Shown in pieces: positions 1-8,635 of a stretch of 64,000 nt of DNA (the stretch's first letter is position 1; every line of letters begins with the position of its first letter). Under the pieces are notes generated by a model that was not told the DNA's origin, did no database searches, and worked only from the letters and a program-made list of their open reading frames with translations. Source of the DNA: Veillonella parvula DSM 2008 (GTDB lineage: Bacteria > Bacillota > Negativicutes > Veillonellales > Veillonellaceae); contig NC_013520.1 of the NCBI RefSeq assembly GCF_000024945.1, forward strand, positions 1,637,001-1,701,000, given 5' to 3'. The position numbers and the translations under genes were made by a program.

Positions 1-816
1 TGGGTTTTGATTATAGAATTTAAAAGTCTCAATCATCGCTACAACTTCATTTTTTAAATCATACATAATTTCCGAAATAATAGCAGGCTCTTCATCATTA
101 TTTTCCACATACTTTGTAATACATGAGTCATCCTCAGTTTTATAAACCCAAAGCTCTACAAAGGGATTATTAACATTCATATCAAAGTGTAATTTAGCAC
201 GATGCCAATTTAGAGGCATTAATTTATATATATTTTTGGCCACTTTATTATAATGTTTTTCAAGTTCCGATTCTAAGCTTTTATGCTTTAACTTAAACGC
301 CTTATCAATGGCAGTATAATTTTTTGCTAATACACTAGACTCCATATCTTCCAATAATAAAATACCTCGTGGACCTTTTAGCATTTCTTTATATATATCC
401 GGCTCAAATTCATCTTCTCTAGCTAGAACACCAAAATTCTGATATTCCCACTTATATCTATTTTGAAGCCAACAATCGTCAGTTACAGGATCATTATGAA
501 ATTCACAATGGGGCTCATAATCATCGCGTGAAATATACATTGTTCCCCACGTCCATTGTTCTGTAGAAGCTTCATGAAGTAAACGTACATACGTCAAAAT
601 CTCACTAGTCCCAGCTTTTATAGATTTTACTTTTTCATCATTACAATTATATAGCAAATCACCATCAGTAATAATAGAACCGGAAGGGGTCTTAACATTG
701 TAACAGGCTGAACTCATGCCTGATTCTGTACATTCAAAAAACAAATAACACTTATACCAATGTATTGGCATACAATCAATAAGTATATCTCTTATTTTCT
801 TAATATATCTATCCAT
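1..816 (-). CDS. YezG/DUF600-family immunity-like protein, two tandem domains (partial, 3' end outside window)
   Basis: A reading frame of 272 codons without a stop runs off the left edge. Its start has a GTGAGGAT ribosome-binding site 4-5 nt upstream. The N-terminal half has the YezG/DUF600 layout: a helix, then 'MPIHWYKCYLFFE', a Trp-rich middle strand ('EQWTWGTMYIS') and the closing 'WEYQNFGVL' element, which closely resembles the 'WEYKNLGIL' of Bacillus YezG. From about residue 175 a second copy seems to begin ('MPLNWHRAKLHF', 'VELWVYKTED'). YezG-type proteins are antitoxins of LXG/polymorphic toxins, so immunity is the likely role by family. No toxin is visible in the window next to it. 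The tandem domain layout is my reading and the C-terminus is missing. Confidence 0.7.
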   Translation of the reverse strand, partial: MDRYIKKIRDILIDCMPIHWYKCYLFFECTESGMSSACYNVKTPSGSIITDGDLLYNCNDEKVKSIKAGTSEILTYVRLLHEASTEQWTWGTMYISRDDYEPHCEFHNDPVTDDCWLQNRYKWEYQNFGVLAREDEFEPDIYKEMLKGPRGILLLEDMESSVLAKNYTAIDKAFKLKHKSLESELEKHYNKVAKNIYKLMPLNWHRAKLHFDMNVNNPFVELWVYKTEDDSCITKYVENNDEEPAIISEIMYDLKNEVVAMIETFKFYNQNP

Positions 817-819
817 ATA

Positions 820-1057
820 TCCTCACATTAATTATTAGGAATTTCGTCGAAAAATCTTCTATCCCTCTTACATCATCATTAGTAATGATTCGATGTTTAT
901 CTAAATCAAGAAATGTTAGTTCATAACCTAAATAATACCAGCGATTATTGTTAGTATTTAGCACCATGGTCTGAGTTCATTAGCATTTTTCTAACGTTAT
1001 ATAAAGCCTCTTTTGAAAAGTCTTCTAGCTTAGTTTTCTTAAATAATAATCATAAGT
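820..1057 (-). pseudogene. Decayed fragment of a paralogue of the gene at 2331-3083
   Basis: On the minus strand, pieces in different frames read 'KLEDFSKEALYNVRKMLMNS', then after a frameshift 'NNRWYYLGYELTFLDLDKH', then 'IITNDDVRGIE' and 'STKFLIINV'. These match, in order, residues of about 112-185 of the intact 250-residue protein encoded at 2331-3083 ('KLEAFSKETLDNFEKMLMNS', 'NKRWYHSGYEATFLDLDKH', 'IITNDVRGIK', 'PTKILIFNV'). Stops and frame changes rule out function. The end of the homology runs into the ribosome-binding site and start of the YezG-like gene, which suggests that gene was joined to the remnant by recombination. Confidence 0.8.
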
Positions 1058-1086
1058 ATATATACAACTTAAAAATCTTCTAGAAT

Positions 1087-1851
1087 CTATAATCCCAAGT
1101 CTATAAACTTCCCTGAAACTTTGATCTGCCAAAACATCCCTTTAGTGGCTTTTAAATCAATGCCTGTTTCTAACTTGTCAAAACTCACATCATAAAATGG
1201 TAATAATATCTGTAATGATGCTAATTTTGCTTTCATAGTAATTAAATCTTTACTTAATTGCCCGGATATATTAGTATCCGCTATCTCCTGTAAATTGGAA
1301 ATACATGCTTGAAGATCTTCATTCTGAATACGTTCACACGTATATATTTCAGACAAATAGGTCTGTTTAATACAACTTAAGATTGATTCAGAAATGAATT
1401 CAGGTTTTTGTAAGACTTCATACAATCCTAACAAAAACAACGCCCAAAATATCTCCTCTACATAATCGGTAAAGAAATAGATACCGAACTTCTTTTCATC
1501 ATGTGTAGAAATCTTTAACGCTTCAGATAAAGTATTACCCTCTAACTCCCGTTCTATTAAAGCAATCCAACTACTGCATTCAATATCATCTAACGTATCA
1601 TTTAATGCTGGTATAGGGATTCTACGAGCCATCCACTCATCAACATCCTCTAAACTCATCCCATCACCAATTATATTTAACAGTTTATCGGACAGATGTG
1701 CTTTTCTACACATTAATCGAATTAACATACTAAATATGTAATATTCTAAAATGGTCAAGTCAATATAATTTCGTCTATATGCCTTAACAGCACCCAATAT
1801 AAAGACCATTAAAAATGTATCTAAGCTTTTTTTACTTTTAAAATAGATCAT
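1087..1851 (-). CDS. Uncharacterised protein, possibly DUF3969-like
   Basis: Encodes 254 residues from an ATG preceded by AGAGG at 7 nt; an upstream in-frame GTG at 1869 has this ribosome-binding site inside its own codons and is less likely. The N-terminus ('KSLDTFLMVFILGAVKAYRR') and the 'GMSLEDVDEWMARRIPIP' stretch resemble, from memory, DUF3969 proteins, a family often found beside toxin and immunity genes. The assignment is weak. The protein is mostly helical and acidic, with no signal peptide or catalytic motif that I recognise. It sits among other putative immunity genes in AT-rich DNA, so an immunity role is a reasonable guess only. Confidence 0.6.
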   Translation of the reverse strand: MIYFKSKKSLDTFLMVFILGAVKAYRRNYIDLTILEYYIFSMLIRLMCRKAHLSDKLLNIIGDGMSLEDVDEWMARRIPIPALNDTLDDIECSSWIALIERELEGNTLSEALKISTHDEKKFGIYFFTDYVEEIFWALFLLGLYEVLQKPEFISESILSCIKQTYLSEIYTCERIQNEDLQACISNLQEIADTNISGQLSKDLITMKAKLASLQILLPFYDVSFDKLETGIDLKATKGMFWQIKVSGKFIDLGL

Positions 1852-1926
1852 ATTTATACCTCTATCCACTAATTTATTCTAGCTTAAAATCTATACGTTC
1901 ATCATTAACCCGTTTTACTTAGTGAA

Positions 1927-2175
1927 TTATAATAGTCCATTATCCATCAGCAAACCCAACAAAGTAAATATTGCAAAAAATAAGAAGATACTCAAAATAA
2001 TCCTTACTACACATCTCACTATAGGCTTAGCTGAAGTAAAAGATTCTATACTATCATGATTACCAATCAACTCAGGAATACAAATAAATGCAATTAAAAA
2101 TCCTATAGCCTGAATTGTACCTTTAACCTCATAATTTGTATCATATAAATTCAAAAAAGAATCAAAGAACTCCAT
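1927..2175 (-). CDS. Small two-helix membrane protein, unknown function
   Basis: 82 residues with two predicted membrane segments, roughly residues 20-38 ('IQAIGFLIAFICIPELIG') and 55-75 ('VVRIILSIFLFFAIFTLLG'). A GGAG element lies about 13 nt before the ATG, which is longer than ideal. I do not recognise a family. Its place between two putative immunity genes makes a membrane-located immunity protein possible, since immunity proteins to pore-forming toxins are often small and hydrophobic; this is inference from context only. Confidence 0.5.
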   Translation of the reverse strand: MEFFDSFLNLYDTNYEVKGTIQAIGFLIAFICIPELIGNHDSIESFTSAKPIVRCVVRIILSIFLFFAIFTLLGLLMDNGLL

Positions 2176-2330
2176 CGATCTACTAAATCTCCTTATAATT
2201 AAGATAATACATACTAAATAGAATATTTACATTCCTATCTTTTTCAAAACTAACAACTCCATCAAATCAACTCGTTAAAGTACTCTCAATTTTTACTACA
2301 CAATATTATGAATATAAATATAATATATTA

Positions 2331-3083
2331 CTACTTTTTATTAACATAATTATCTCTTAATTGTAACAAGATGGTCCGTTCGTCTTTCCCAATTTCATCA
2401 AGACTATTTAATATGGTTAGATAATCGCCATAGTTATATTTCAACATAGTAATTAAAGAGTCTCTAACCTTTTTACCAGCAATACTTTCATCAAAATATA
2501 CTTGTATATTATTTGTTTCTTTATCAATGATAATAAAACCACTAACATTAAATATTAAGATTTTAGTAGGAGTCTCTTTTATTCCTCTTACGTCATTTGT
2601 AATAATTAGATGCTTATCTAAGTCGAGAAATGTGGCTTCATAGCCTGAATGATACCATCGTTTATTATAATATTTAGCACCACGTTCTGAGTTCATCAGC
2701 ATTTTTTCAAAGTTATCTAAAGTCTCTTTTGAAAAAGCTTCTAACTTAGATTTCTTATTAACAATCATCTTAGATCTTGAATAATTAATTTTATGCTTGC
2801 CAGTCTCATCACCGTAAATTTCAAATTCTAGAACATCTAACATGTGATTTCTAATATCATATCGACCGATTCCATCATAGCCTAAATAATAATAGTAAGG
2901 CTCATCAAGATATACGGCTAAAATACGACTAGAGACGGTTTCTTTAATTGATGTATCTACTAATTCATGGGACTCATCCAGAATAACTATATTATTAGGA
3001 GAACCATCGTGATAATAATACTGATAAATAGTGGTACTAATAATTGCTATAACAATCAGTATTAAAGAACAAATTTTTTTCAT
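2331..3083 (-). CDS. Uncharacterised N-terminally anchored protein
   Basis: 250 residues. Residues 1-20 ('MKKICSLILIVIAIISTTIY') form a signal anchor or uncleaved signal peptide; there is no clear lipobox Cys. The remainder is an extracytoplasmic domain rich in Tyr, Asp and Lys that I cannot assign to a family. A degraded second copy of its central part lies at 820-1057, so the gene has been duplicated in this locus. Promoter-like hexamers lie about 115-145 bp upstream. It is the first gene of the putative immunity cluster read leftwards. Confidence 0.6.
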   Translation of the reverse strand: MKKICSLILIVIAIISTTIYQYYYHDGSPNNIVILDESHELVDTSIKETVSSRILAVYLDEPYYYYLGYDGIGRYDIRNHMLDVLEFEIYGDETGKHKINYSRSKMIVNKKSKLEAFSKETLDNFEKMLMNSERGAKYYNKRWYHSGYEATFLDLDKHLIITNDVRGIKETPTKILIFNVSGFIIIDKETNNIQVYFDESIAGKKVRDSLITMLKYNYGDYLTILNSLDEIGKDERTILLQLRDNYVNKK

Positions 3084-3196
3084 ACCAAACTACCTAAGCT
3101 ATATAATCAAATAGCTTCATACAAAACACCAACATCTTTTAATAATATCAAATATCATATCTAATTAATAAATATTTATTCCCCTTCTATAATTCA

Positions 3197-3226
3197 ATTA
3201 TATGTTAAACTAGCGTATACCACCAA
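3197..3226 (-). promoter_or_regulatory. Putative sigma-A-type promoter for the 2331-3083 gene
   Basis: TTGGTG, an 18-bp spacer and a perfect TATAAT on the minus strand. It would give a leader of about 105 nt before the anchored-protein gene. The -35 is weak, so this is tentative. Confidence 0.4.
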
Positions 3227-3246
3227 AGAATATTTTGTTATATACG

Positions 3247-3318
3247 GCAAAAAAAAGCACCATCTATCTAGGGACGACTTATGTGTCGTTTAGCTCCCCA
3301 AATAGATGGTACTTTTTA
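3247..3318 (-). terminator. Intrinsic terminator after the XRE gene / hem operon
   Basis: A long stem (ACCATCTAT pairing with ATAGATGGT) encloses a smaller hairpin (ACGAC-TTATGT-GTCGT). On the minus strand the stem ends in GGTGC followed by seven T. The plus-strand side also ends in a T run (ACTTTTTAT), so it may work in both directions. Confidence 0.8.
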
Positions 3319-3381
3319 TAATTAAGTTAATTAAATTGTTCAAATAAACATGTCCCACTCGGTCTACAATGTAGTATAGCA

Positions 3382-3843
3382 CTACTTTATATTCCGTCTT
3401 GCCACTAAGCTACCAGCACTGCTAGCTAGTCCAGCCCGATTGATATGTGGGTTCCCATGTTTGTACGTCTTTGGCTTGCTACTTTTATCTTCTACTTTTG
3501 ATTTCTCAAATTTAGTAAATAGATTATCTAGCTCGCGCAAGAGCGCACGTTTTTGTGAGTCTTTCAACTCGAATACATCACCTTTATAGGCGATGTATTT
3601 ATTTTTTAGTACAGGACTGAGATCATAGATGGGCTCGTGTTCTTCTCCATTTACATCCAACAGCTCATCCAAGGTCAATCCATAATAGCGAGACAGGGCA
3701 CAGAGTGTATCTAAATCTGGTTCGCGATACCCTGTTTCGTAATTTGAAAGCGCCGCATTACTGATACCTACGGCCTTTGCTACTTCGATTTGGCTTTTGC
3801 CCATGCGCACGCGAGCACGCTTTAAGTTCTTGTAAAACTGCAT
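3382..3843 (-). CDS. XRE-family helix-turn-helix regulator
   Basis: 153 residues. The N-terminal 60 residues are a classic XRE/Cro-CI DNA-binding domain: 'KSQIEVAKAVGISNAALSNY' followed by 'EPDLDTLCALSRYYGLTLDE', so the recognition helix is around residues 27-40. The C-terminal part is basic, Ser/Lys-rich and unassigned. The ATG chosen has AGGTG 6 nt upstream; two upstream in-frame starts (GTG, ATG) overlap that site. The gene starts about 45 nt after the hemL stop on the same strand and is followed by a strong terminator, so it may be the last gene of the tetrapyrrole operon. Whether it regulates that operon cannot be seen. Confidence 0.85.
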   Translation of the reverse strand: MQFYKNLKRARVRMGKSQIEVAKAVGISNAALSNYETGYREPDLDTLCALSRYYGLTLDELLDVNGEEHEPIYDLSPVLKNKYIAYKGDVFELKDSQKRALLRELDNLFTKFEKSKVEDKSSKPKTYKHGNPHINRAGLASSAGSLVARRNIK

Positions 3844-3889
3844 GTTCATCACCTGTATCGATACATAAACAACTACAAACTATATACTT

Positions 3890-5194
3890 TTATAATAATG
3901 TATCACTGATTTTTTTGAAAGCTTCATCAGCAACGGCTAATGTGCGTTCTACTTCACTGCTCTTATGACAGATAGATACGAAATTACTTTCATAAGGGCT
4001 TGGCGCATAGTAAATACCATGGCTCAAGTTATGGTGGAAGAACATTTTGAATTGTTCTTCGTTGCAAGCTGCTGCATCATCAAAGTTCTTAACTGGTTTA
4101 TCAGTGAAGAAGATGGTGAACATAGAGCCTACCCGCTGTACTACAACAGGTACATTGTATTGTGCTGCCAATCTTTCAAAGCCTTCGCAAAGGGCAATCG
4201 TCGTATCTTCTACTTGTTTAAACACCGTTGGATCACGTTGCAGAATGGAAAGCGTTGCCAAACCAGAGGTAACGGCAATTGGGTTACCACTCAATGTACC
4301 AGCTTGGTAGATAGGACCAGCTGGTGCAATTTGGTTCATAATCTCGCGAGAGCCACCAAACACAGCAAGTGGCATGCCACCACCAACGATTTTACCAAGG
4401 CATGTAAGGTCTGGTTTGATATTGTAACGTTTTTGAGCACCGCCACTACTAGCGCGGAAGCCACACATAACTTCGTCAAAGATCAACACTGCGCCATGAG
4501 CCTTAGTCACTTCTCGCAAGGTTTCGAGGAAACTAGGTACTGGAGGTACGCAACCCATGTTGCCAGCTACAGGTTCAACTATGATTGCCGCAATAGTATC
4601 GCCCATATCGTCGAATAATTTACGAACCGCTTCAGAATCATTGTACGGTAATGTTATGGTATTCTCTGCTACGCCTTGAGGAACGCCAGGGCTATCCGGC
4701 ACGCCAAAGGTAGCAAGGCCAGAGCCAGCTTTCACCAAGAGCGCATCACTATGACCATGGTAACAGCCTACAAATTTTACGATACGATCGCGACCAGTAT
4801 AGCCACGAGCTACGCGCAATGCACTCATGGTAGCCTCTGTACCAGAGTTTACGAGGCGGATAACCTCCATAGATGGCATGAAGGCTTGTATCTTTTTAGC
4901 CAATTCTGTTTCTAGTAGTGTAGGCGCACCATAGCTAGTACCACGAGGAATCGCCTCTTGCAAACTAGCAATAACTTCAGGGTTCGCATGGCCCAAAATC
5001 ATAGGGCCCCAGCTCAACACATAGTCGATGTATTCGTTGTTATCGATATCATAAATACGGCTGCCACTGGCACTGCTGATAAATGGAGGGTTAGATCCTA
5101 CGCTACGGTAGGAACGAACAGGGCTATTTACGCCGCCTGGCATATAACGTTTAGCCTCGTTAAAGGCCTTTTCAGATTTACCGAGTTGGAACAT
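3890..5194 (-). CDS. hemL: Glutamate-1-semialdehyde 2,1-aminomutase
   Basis: 434 residues, the usual length. A PLP-dependent class-III aminotransferase fold that converts glutamate-1-semialdehyde to 5-aminolevulinate, the last step of the C5 route. Visible motifs: 'NSGTEATMSALRVARG' (cofactor phosphate region), 'DEVMCGFR' (PLP ring Asp) and 'LGKIVGGGMP' with the Schiff-base Lys near residue 265. The gene lies 9 nt after hemB and is the last biosynthetic gene of a six-gene operon in the order sirC-like, hemA, hemC, cobA-hemD, hemB, hemL. Nothing is unusual in the sequence. Confidence 0.97.
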   Translation of the reverse strand: MFQLGKSEKAFNEAKRYMPGGVNSPVRSYRSVGSNPPFISSASGSRIYDIDNNEYIDYVLSWGPMILGHANPEVIASLQEAIPRGTSYGAPTLLETELAKKIQAFMPSMEVIRLVNSGTEATMSALRVARGYTGRDRIVKFVGCYHGHSDALLVKAGSGLATFGVPDSPGVPQGVAENTITLPYNDSEAVRKLFDDMGDTIAAIIVEPVAGNMGCVPPVPSFLETLREVTKAHGAVLIFDEVMCGFRASSGGAQKRYNIKPDLTCLGKIVGGGMPLAVFGGSREIMNQIAPAGPIYQAGTLSGNPIAVTSGLATLSILQRDPTVFKQVEDTTIALCEGFERLAAQYNVPVVVQRVGSMFTIFFTDKPVKNFDDAAACNEEQFKMFFHHNLSHGIYYAPSPYESNFVSICHKSSEVERTLAVADEAFKKISDTLL

Positions 5195-5203
5195 AGTTCC
5201 TCC

Positions 5204-6178
5204 TTATTGTTGTAACCATTTAGCAATATCTAAGGCATGGTACGTAATGATGATTTTAGCACCAGCACGCTTCATGGAAAGCATTGTTTCCATAACGAGG
5301 CGTTCTTCGTCGATAAGACCAGCCGCTGCGGCGGATTTAACCATCGCATACTCACCAGATACATTGTATACCGCAACCGGCAATTCATAGCGGTCACGCG
5401 TTTCACGAACGATGTCCAAGTAGGATAACGCCGGTTTAATCATGATAATATCCGCACCTTCAGCGATATCGAGTTCGATTTCTCTGAAAGCTTCTAAACG
5501 ATTAGCCGGGTCCATTTGATAAGATTTGCGGTCACCAAATTTTGGCGCAGAATTAACAGCGCCGCGGAACGGACCATAGTAAGCAGATGCGTATTTTGCC
5601 GCATAGCTCATGATAGATACGTTGGTATAACCTGCCGCATCAAGGGCTTCACGAATAGCACCTACGCGACCGTCCATCATATCGGATGGAGCCACCATAT
5701 GTGCACCAGCTTCTGCTTGGCTTACCGCAACTTTACAAAGCAATGGTAATGTTTCGTCGTTCAATATTTCATGGTCATCGATCATGCCACAGTGACCGGT
5801 AGAGGTATATTGGCACAAGCATACGTCAGAAATAACCAAGAGATTTGGCACGGCTTCGCGGATGGCTTTGATGGCTTGTTGTACTGGTTGGGACATATCC
5901 CAAGCAGAGGAACCTTGCTCATCTTTGTATGTAGGAATACCAAAGATTTCTACACCACGCACACCAAGATCATAAGCCTCTTGAGCTACTTTCACAGCCT
6001 CGTCAACAGACAAGTGATATTGACCTGGCAATGTGTCGATTTCTTTTTTAATACCTTCACCAGGCACGATAAATAATGGATAAATCAAATCAGTTACGTC
6101 GAGTGTCGTTTCGCGTACCAAATCACGCATTTCTGGATTGATACGCAAGCGGCGAGGACGGTATGTTAAATCGTACAT
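5204..6178 (-). CDS. hemB: Delta-aminolevulinic acid dehydratase (porphobilinogen synthase)
   Basis: 324 residues. Condenses two 5-aminolevulinate molecules to porphobilinogen. The zinc-type cysteine cluster is present ('CLCQYTSTGHCG', around residue 120). Both active-site lysines can be placed: one in 'SYAAKYASAYYGPFR' and the Schiff-base Lys in 'IIMIKPALSYLDI'. 'APSDMMDGRVGAIR' is the usual substrate-site segment. Nine nt separate it from cobA-hemD upstream and from hemL downstream. Confidence 0.97.
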   Translation of the reverse strand: MYDLTYRPRRLRINPEMRDLVRETTLDVTDLIYPLFIVPGEGIKKEIDTLPGQYHLSVDEAVKVAQEAYDLGVRGVEIFGIPTYKDEQGSSAWDMSQPVQQAIKAIREAVPNLLVISDVCLCQYTSTGHCGMIDDHEILNDETLPLLCKVAVSQAEAGAHMVAPSDMMDGRVGAIREALDAAGYTNVSIMSYAAKYASAYYGPFRGAVNSAPKFGDRKSYQMDPANRLEAFREIELDIAEGADIIMIKPALSYLDIVRETRDRYELPVAVYNVSGEYAMVKSAAAAGLIDEERLVMETMLSMKRAGAKIIITYHALDIAKWLQQ

Positions 6179-6187
6179 GTAATCCTC

Positions 6188-7696
6188 CTAAATGTCTTTT
6201 ACAATAGCATTTACTAAGCCATCTGTTGTATATGCATCGCTGATGATAGCCGGTTTAAGACCTGCACTCATAGCCGTAGCAGCCGTAATTGGACCGATGC
6301 AAGCCACTTTAGTTTTGCCTAATAACTCTAGTGCATTGTCGCCCAATAATTGGATTGTATTTGTTACAGTAGAGGAGCTTGTGAAGGTAATATAATCTAC
6401 ATTGCCTTCTGTTAACGCTGTTACTAATGCTTCTTGTTGAGATGTATCTTGTGTAGTTTCGTATAAACGCAAGATATCTACATTCATATCGCGGTGACGC
6501 AAGCAACGTGGAATCACATCGCGTGCTACCTTTGGTTGAATCAACAGTACAGAATCCCCTGCATTGAGTTCTTCTTCAAGAGCCTCTACAGCAGATTCAG
6601 CCTTGTAGTCTACAGGAATGATATCCGGTACGATGCCATATTTTTGAAGTTCACGAGCCGTAGCACAGCCGATAGCCGCCACTTTAGAATTACCTAAAGC
6701 ACGTGTATCTTTGCCTTCTTTATATAGAGCATCGAAGAAGTAACGAACCCCTTCACCAGATGTGAATACGATACATTGGTATTCTTTTGTATTGTTGATG
6801 ATGCGTTTATCTTCCTCAAACAATTCCAATGGAGATGTTTTTATGGCTGCTGCTTCCACTACATTAGCACCTTGAGCCGCTAATTTTTCGCGGAATGCAC
6901 TTGCTTGGGAGCGAGCGCGTGTGACTACGACAGTTTTACCGAATAAAGGTTTATTATCGAACCATTGTAATTTTTCACGAAGGTTGACAACATCACCTAC
7001 TACGATGATAGCTGGCGCTTTCAATTGAGCCTTTGCTACATCTTCAACGACATGTTCAAGGGTAGAAACTAATACCTCTTGTACTGTTTTTGTTCCCCAC
7101 CGAACAAGCGCTACTGGTGTAGAGGCTGACCGGCCATGAGCCATCAATTTTTCCGCAATGACTGGCAAGTTACCAACACCCATTACAAAGCAAAGTGTAT
7201 CTACCGCCGTAGCAAGGCCTTCCCAATGGATACCAGATACTGCTTTTGTAGGATCCTCATGACCTGTTACCACCGCAAAGGATGTGGCCATAGCGCGTTG
7301 TGTTACAGGAATCCCTGCATAGGCAGGCGCTGCGATAGGAGATGTTACACCTGGCACGAACTCAAATGGCACACCGGCTTCGCCAAGAGCCATCGCTTCT
7401 TCACCACCACGACCAAATACGAGCGGATCACCGCCTTTTAATCGTGCTACGATTTTGCCTTCTTTACCTTTTTGGACTAATAGCTCATTGATTTCCCATT
7501 GATGCATCGTGTGATCTTTACATTGTTTACCAGCATAAATCAATTCTGCATCGGGATGTGCCCACTCTAACAGATGAGCATCTGCTAAATAATCATATAC
7601 AATTACATCTGCTTTTTCGATACATTCACGACCTTTTACGGTGATGAGTTTAACATCGCCAGGGCCTGCACCGATTAGATATACCATACCTGTCAT
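6188..7696 (-). CDS. cobA-hemD: Fused uroporphyrinogen-III C-methyltransferase / uroporphyrinogen-III synthase
   Basis: 502 residues with two domains. Residues 1-245 are a SUMT (CobA/CysG-A) methyltransferase: 'VYLIGAGPGD' at the N-terminus and 'RLKGGDPLVFGRGGEEA' near residue 85 form the SAM site. Residues 250-502 are HemD ('KTVVVTRARSQASAF', 'VVEAAAIKTSP', 'VFTSGEGVRYFF', 'TFTSSSTVTN'). One chain thus closes the uroporphyrinogen III ring and methylates it at C2 and C7 to precorrin-2, the branch to sirohaem and cobamides. The start overlaps the hemC stop (ATGA), with AAGGA 8 nt upstream. This fusion is known in anaerobic Firmicutes. Confidence 0.95.
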   Translation of the reverse strand: MTGMVYLIGAGPGDVKLITVKGRECIEKADVIVYDYLADAHLLEWAHPDAELIYAGKQCKDHTMHQWEINELLVQKGKEGKIVARLKGGDPLVFGRGGEEAMALGEAGVPFEFVPGVTSPIAAPAYAGIPVTQRAMATSFAVVTGHEDPTKAVSGIHWEGLATAVDTLCFVMGVGNLPVIAEKLMAHGRSASTPVALVRWGTKTVQEVLVSTLEHVVEDVAKAQLKAPAIIVVGDVVNLREKLQWFDNKPLFGKTVVVTRARSQASAFREKLAAQGANVVEAAAIKTSPLELFEEDKRIINNTKEYQCIVFTSGEGVRYFFDALYKEGKDTRALGNSKVAAIGCATARELQKYGIVPDIIPVDYKAESAVEALEEELNAGDSVLLIQPKVARDVIPRCLRHRDMNVDILRLYETTQDTSQQEALVTALTEGNVDYITFTSSSTVTNTIQLLGDNALELLGKTKVACIGPITAATAMSAGLKPAIISDAYTTDGLVNAIVKDI

Positions 7697-8631
7697 TTTA
7701 TGATTCCTTCCTCTATGAGAGCATCCACAATACGTTTGCCCCCTTCTTCATATAAGGCTTTTGCAAGATTTTTACCAAGGATCTCGCCCTTTTTAGCGGG
7801 ACCAGAGATTTCCCCTTCGTACACAGTTTTTCCATCGAGGGATGCAATCATAGCCTTTAAAGTCAATTGACCTTTATTGATGGTGCCATGTACGCCCATT
7901 GGCACTTGACAACCACCATTTAATTGACGCAAGAAACTGCGCTCCCCTTCAACGGCATAACGCGTTGCTTCGTCGTTGATAGGATCCAACATGTCAAGCA
8001 TCTCCGTATCGTCGGCACGACACTCGATAGCGAGTGCCCCTTGTCCAACGGCAGGAATCATTTCGTCGGCCTTGAAGACTTGTGTAATTTGGTCTTCTAA
8101 CCCCAATCGCTTAAGGCCTGCTTGAGCCAAGATAACACCGTCTAGCTTTTCCGTTTCAATTTTGCTCAAACGAGTCTGCACATTACCGCGAATAACCTCT
8201 ACCTTTAGGTCAGGTCGGACATGTAATAGCTGTGCTTGCCGGCGTAAACTACTAGTGCCAACGCGAGCGCCTTGTGGCAATTTGTCCAGTGTTTTATACA
8301 CGGGACTCACTAGTGCATCATACGGCACTTCACGAGCGGAGATGGCACCAAGAGTAAGGCCTTCTGGCAACTCTGTAGGCATATCCTTTAAGCTATGTAC
8401 GGCGATGTCGATGTCGCCTGCATGCATAGCCTCTTCTAATTCAGCAGTAAATAAACCTTTACCACCAACTTGAGCCAGTGGTTTCTCTAAGATACGGTCA
8501 CCTTTTGTATTAAAGTGAACCAACTCTACCGTAATATTTGGGTACAGACGTTGTAATTCTGCACTAATATGTTCAGCCTGCCACAGGGCAAGGGCACTTT
8601 TTCGCGTGCCGATTCGAATATGATCTCTCAT
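7693..8631 (-). CDS. hemC: Hydroxymethylbilane synthase (porphobilinogen deaminase)
   Basis: 312 residues. Polymerises four porphobilinogen units into hydroxymethylbilane. The dipyrromethane cofactor Cys is in 'LNGGCQVPMGVHG' (about residue 240). 'IRIGTRKSALALWQAE' at the N-terminus and 'HSLKDMPTELPEG' are family hallmarks. I start it at the ATG with AAGAAGG 8 nt upstream; an in-frame TTG 21 nt earlier would overlap the hemA end and uses the ribosome-binding site as codons. Four nt follow the hemA stop, and the stop overlaps the cobA-hemD start by 4 nt. Confidence 0.96.
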   Translation of the reverse strand: MRDHIRIGTRKSALALWQAEHISAELQRLYPNITVELVHFNTKGDRILEKPLAQVGGKGLFTAELEEAMHAGDIDIAVHSLKDMPTELPEGLTLGAISAREVPYDALVSPVYKTLDKLPQGARVGTSSLRRQAQLLHVRPDLKVEVIRGNVQTRLSKIETEKLDGVILAQAGLKRLGLEDQITQVFKADEMIPAVGQGALAIECRADDTEMLDMLDPINDEATRYAVEGERSFLRQLNGGCQVPMGVHGTINKGQLTLKAMIASLDGKTVYEGEISGPAKKGEILGKNLAKALYEEGGKRIVDALIEEGIIK

Positions 8632-8635
8632 GGCA

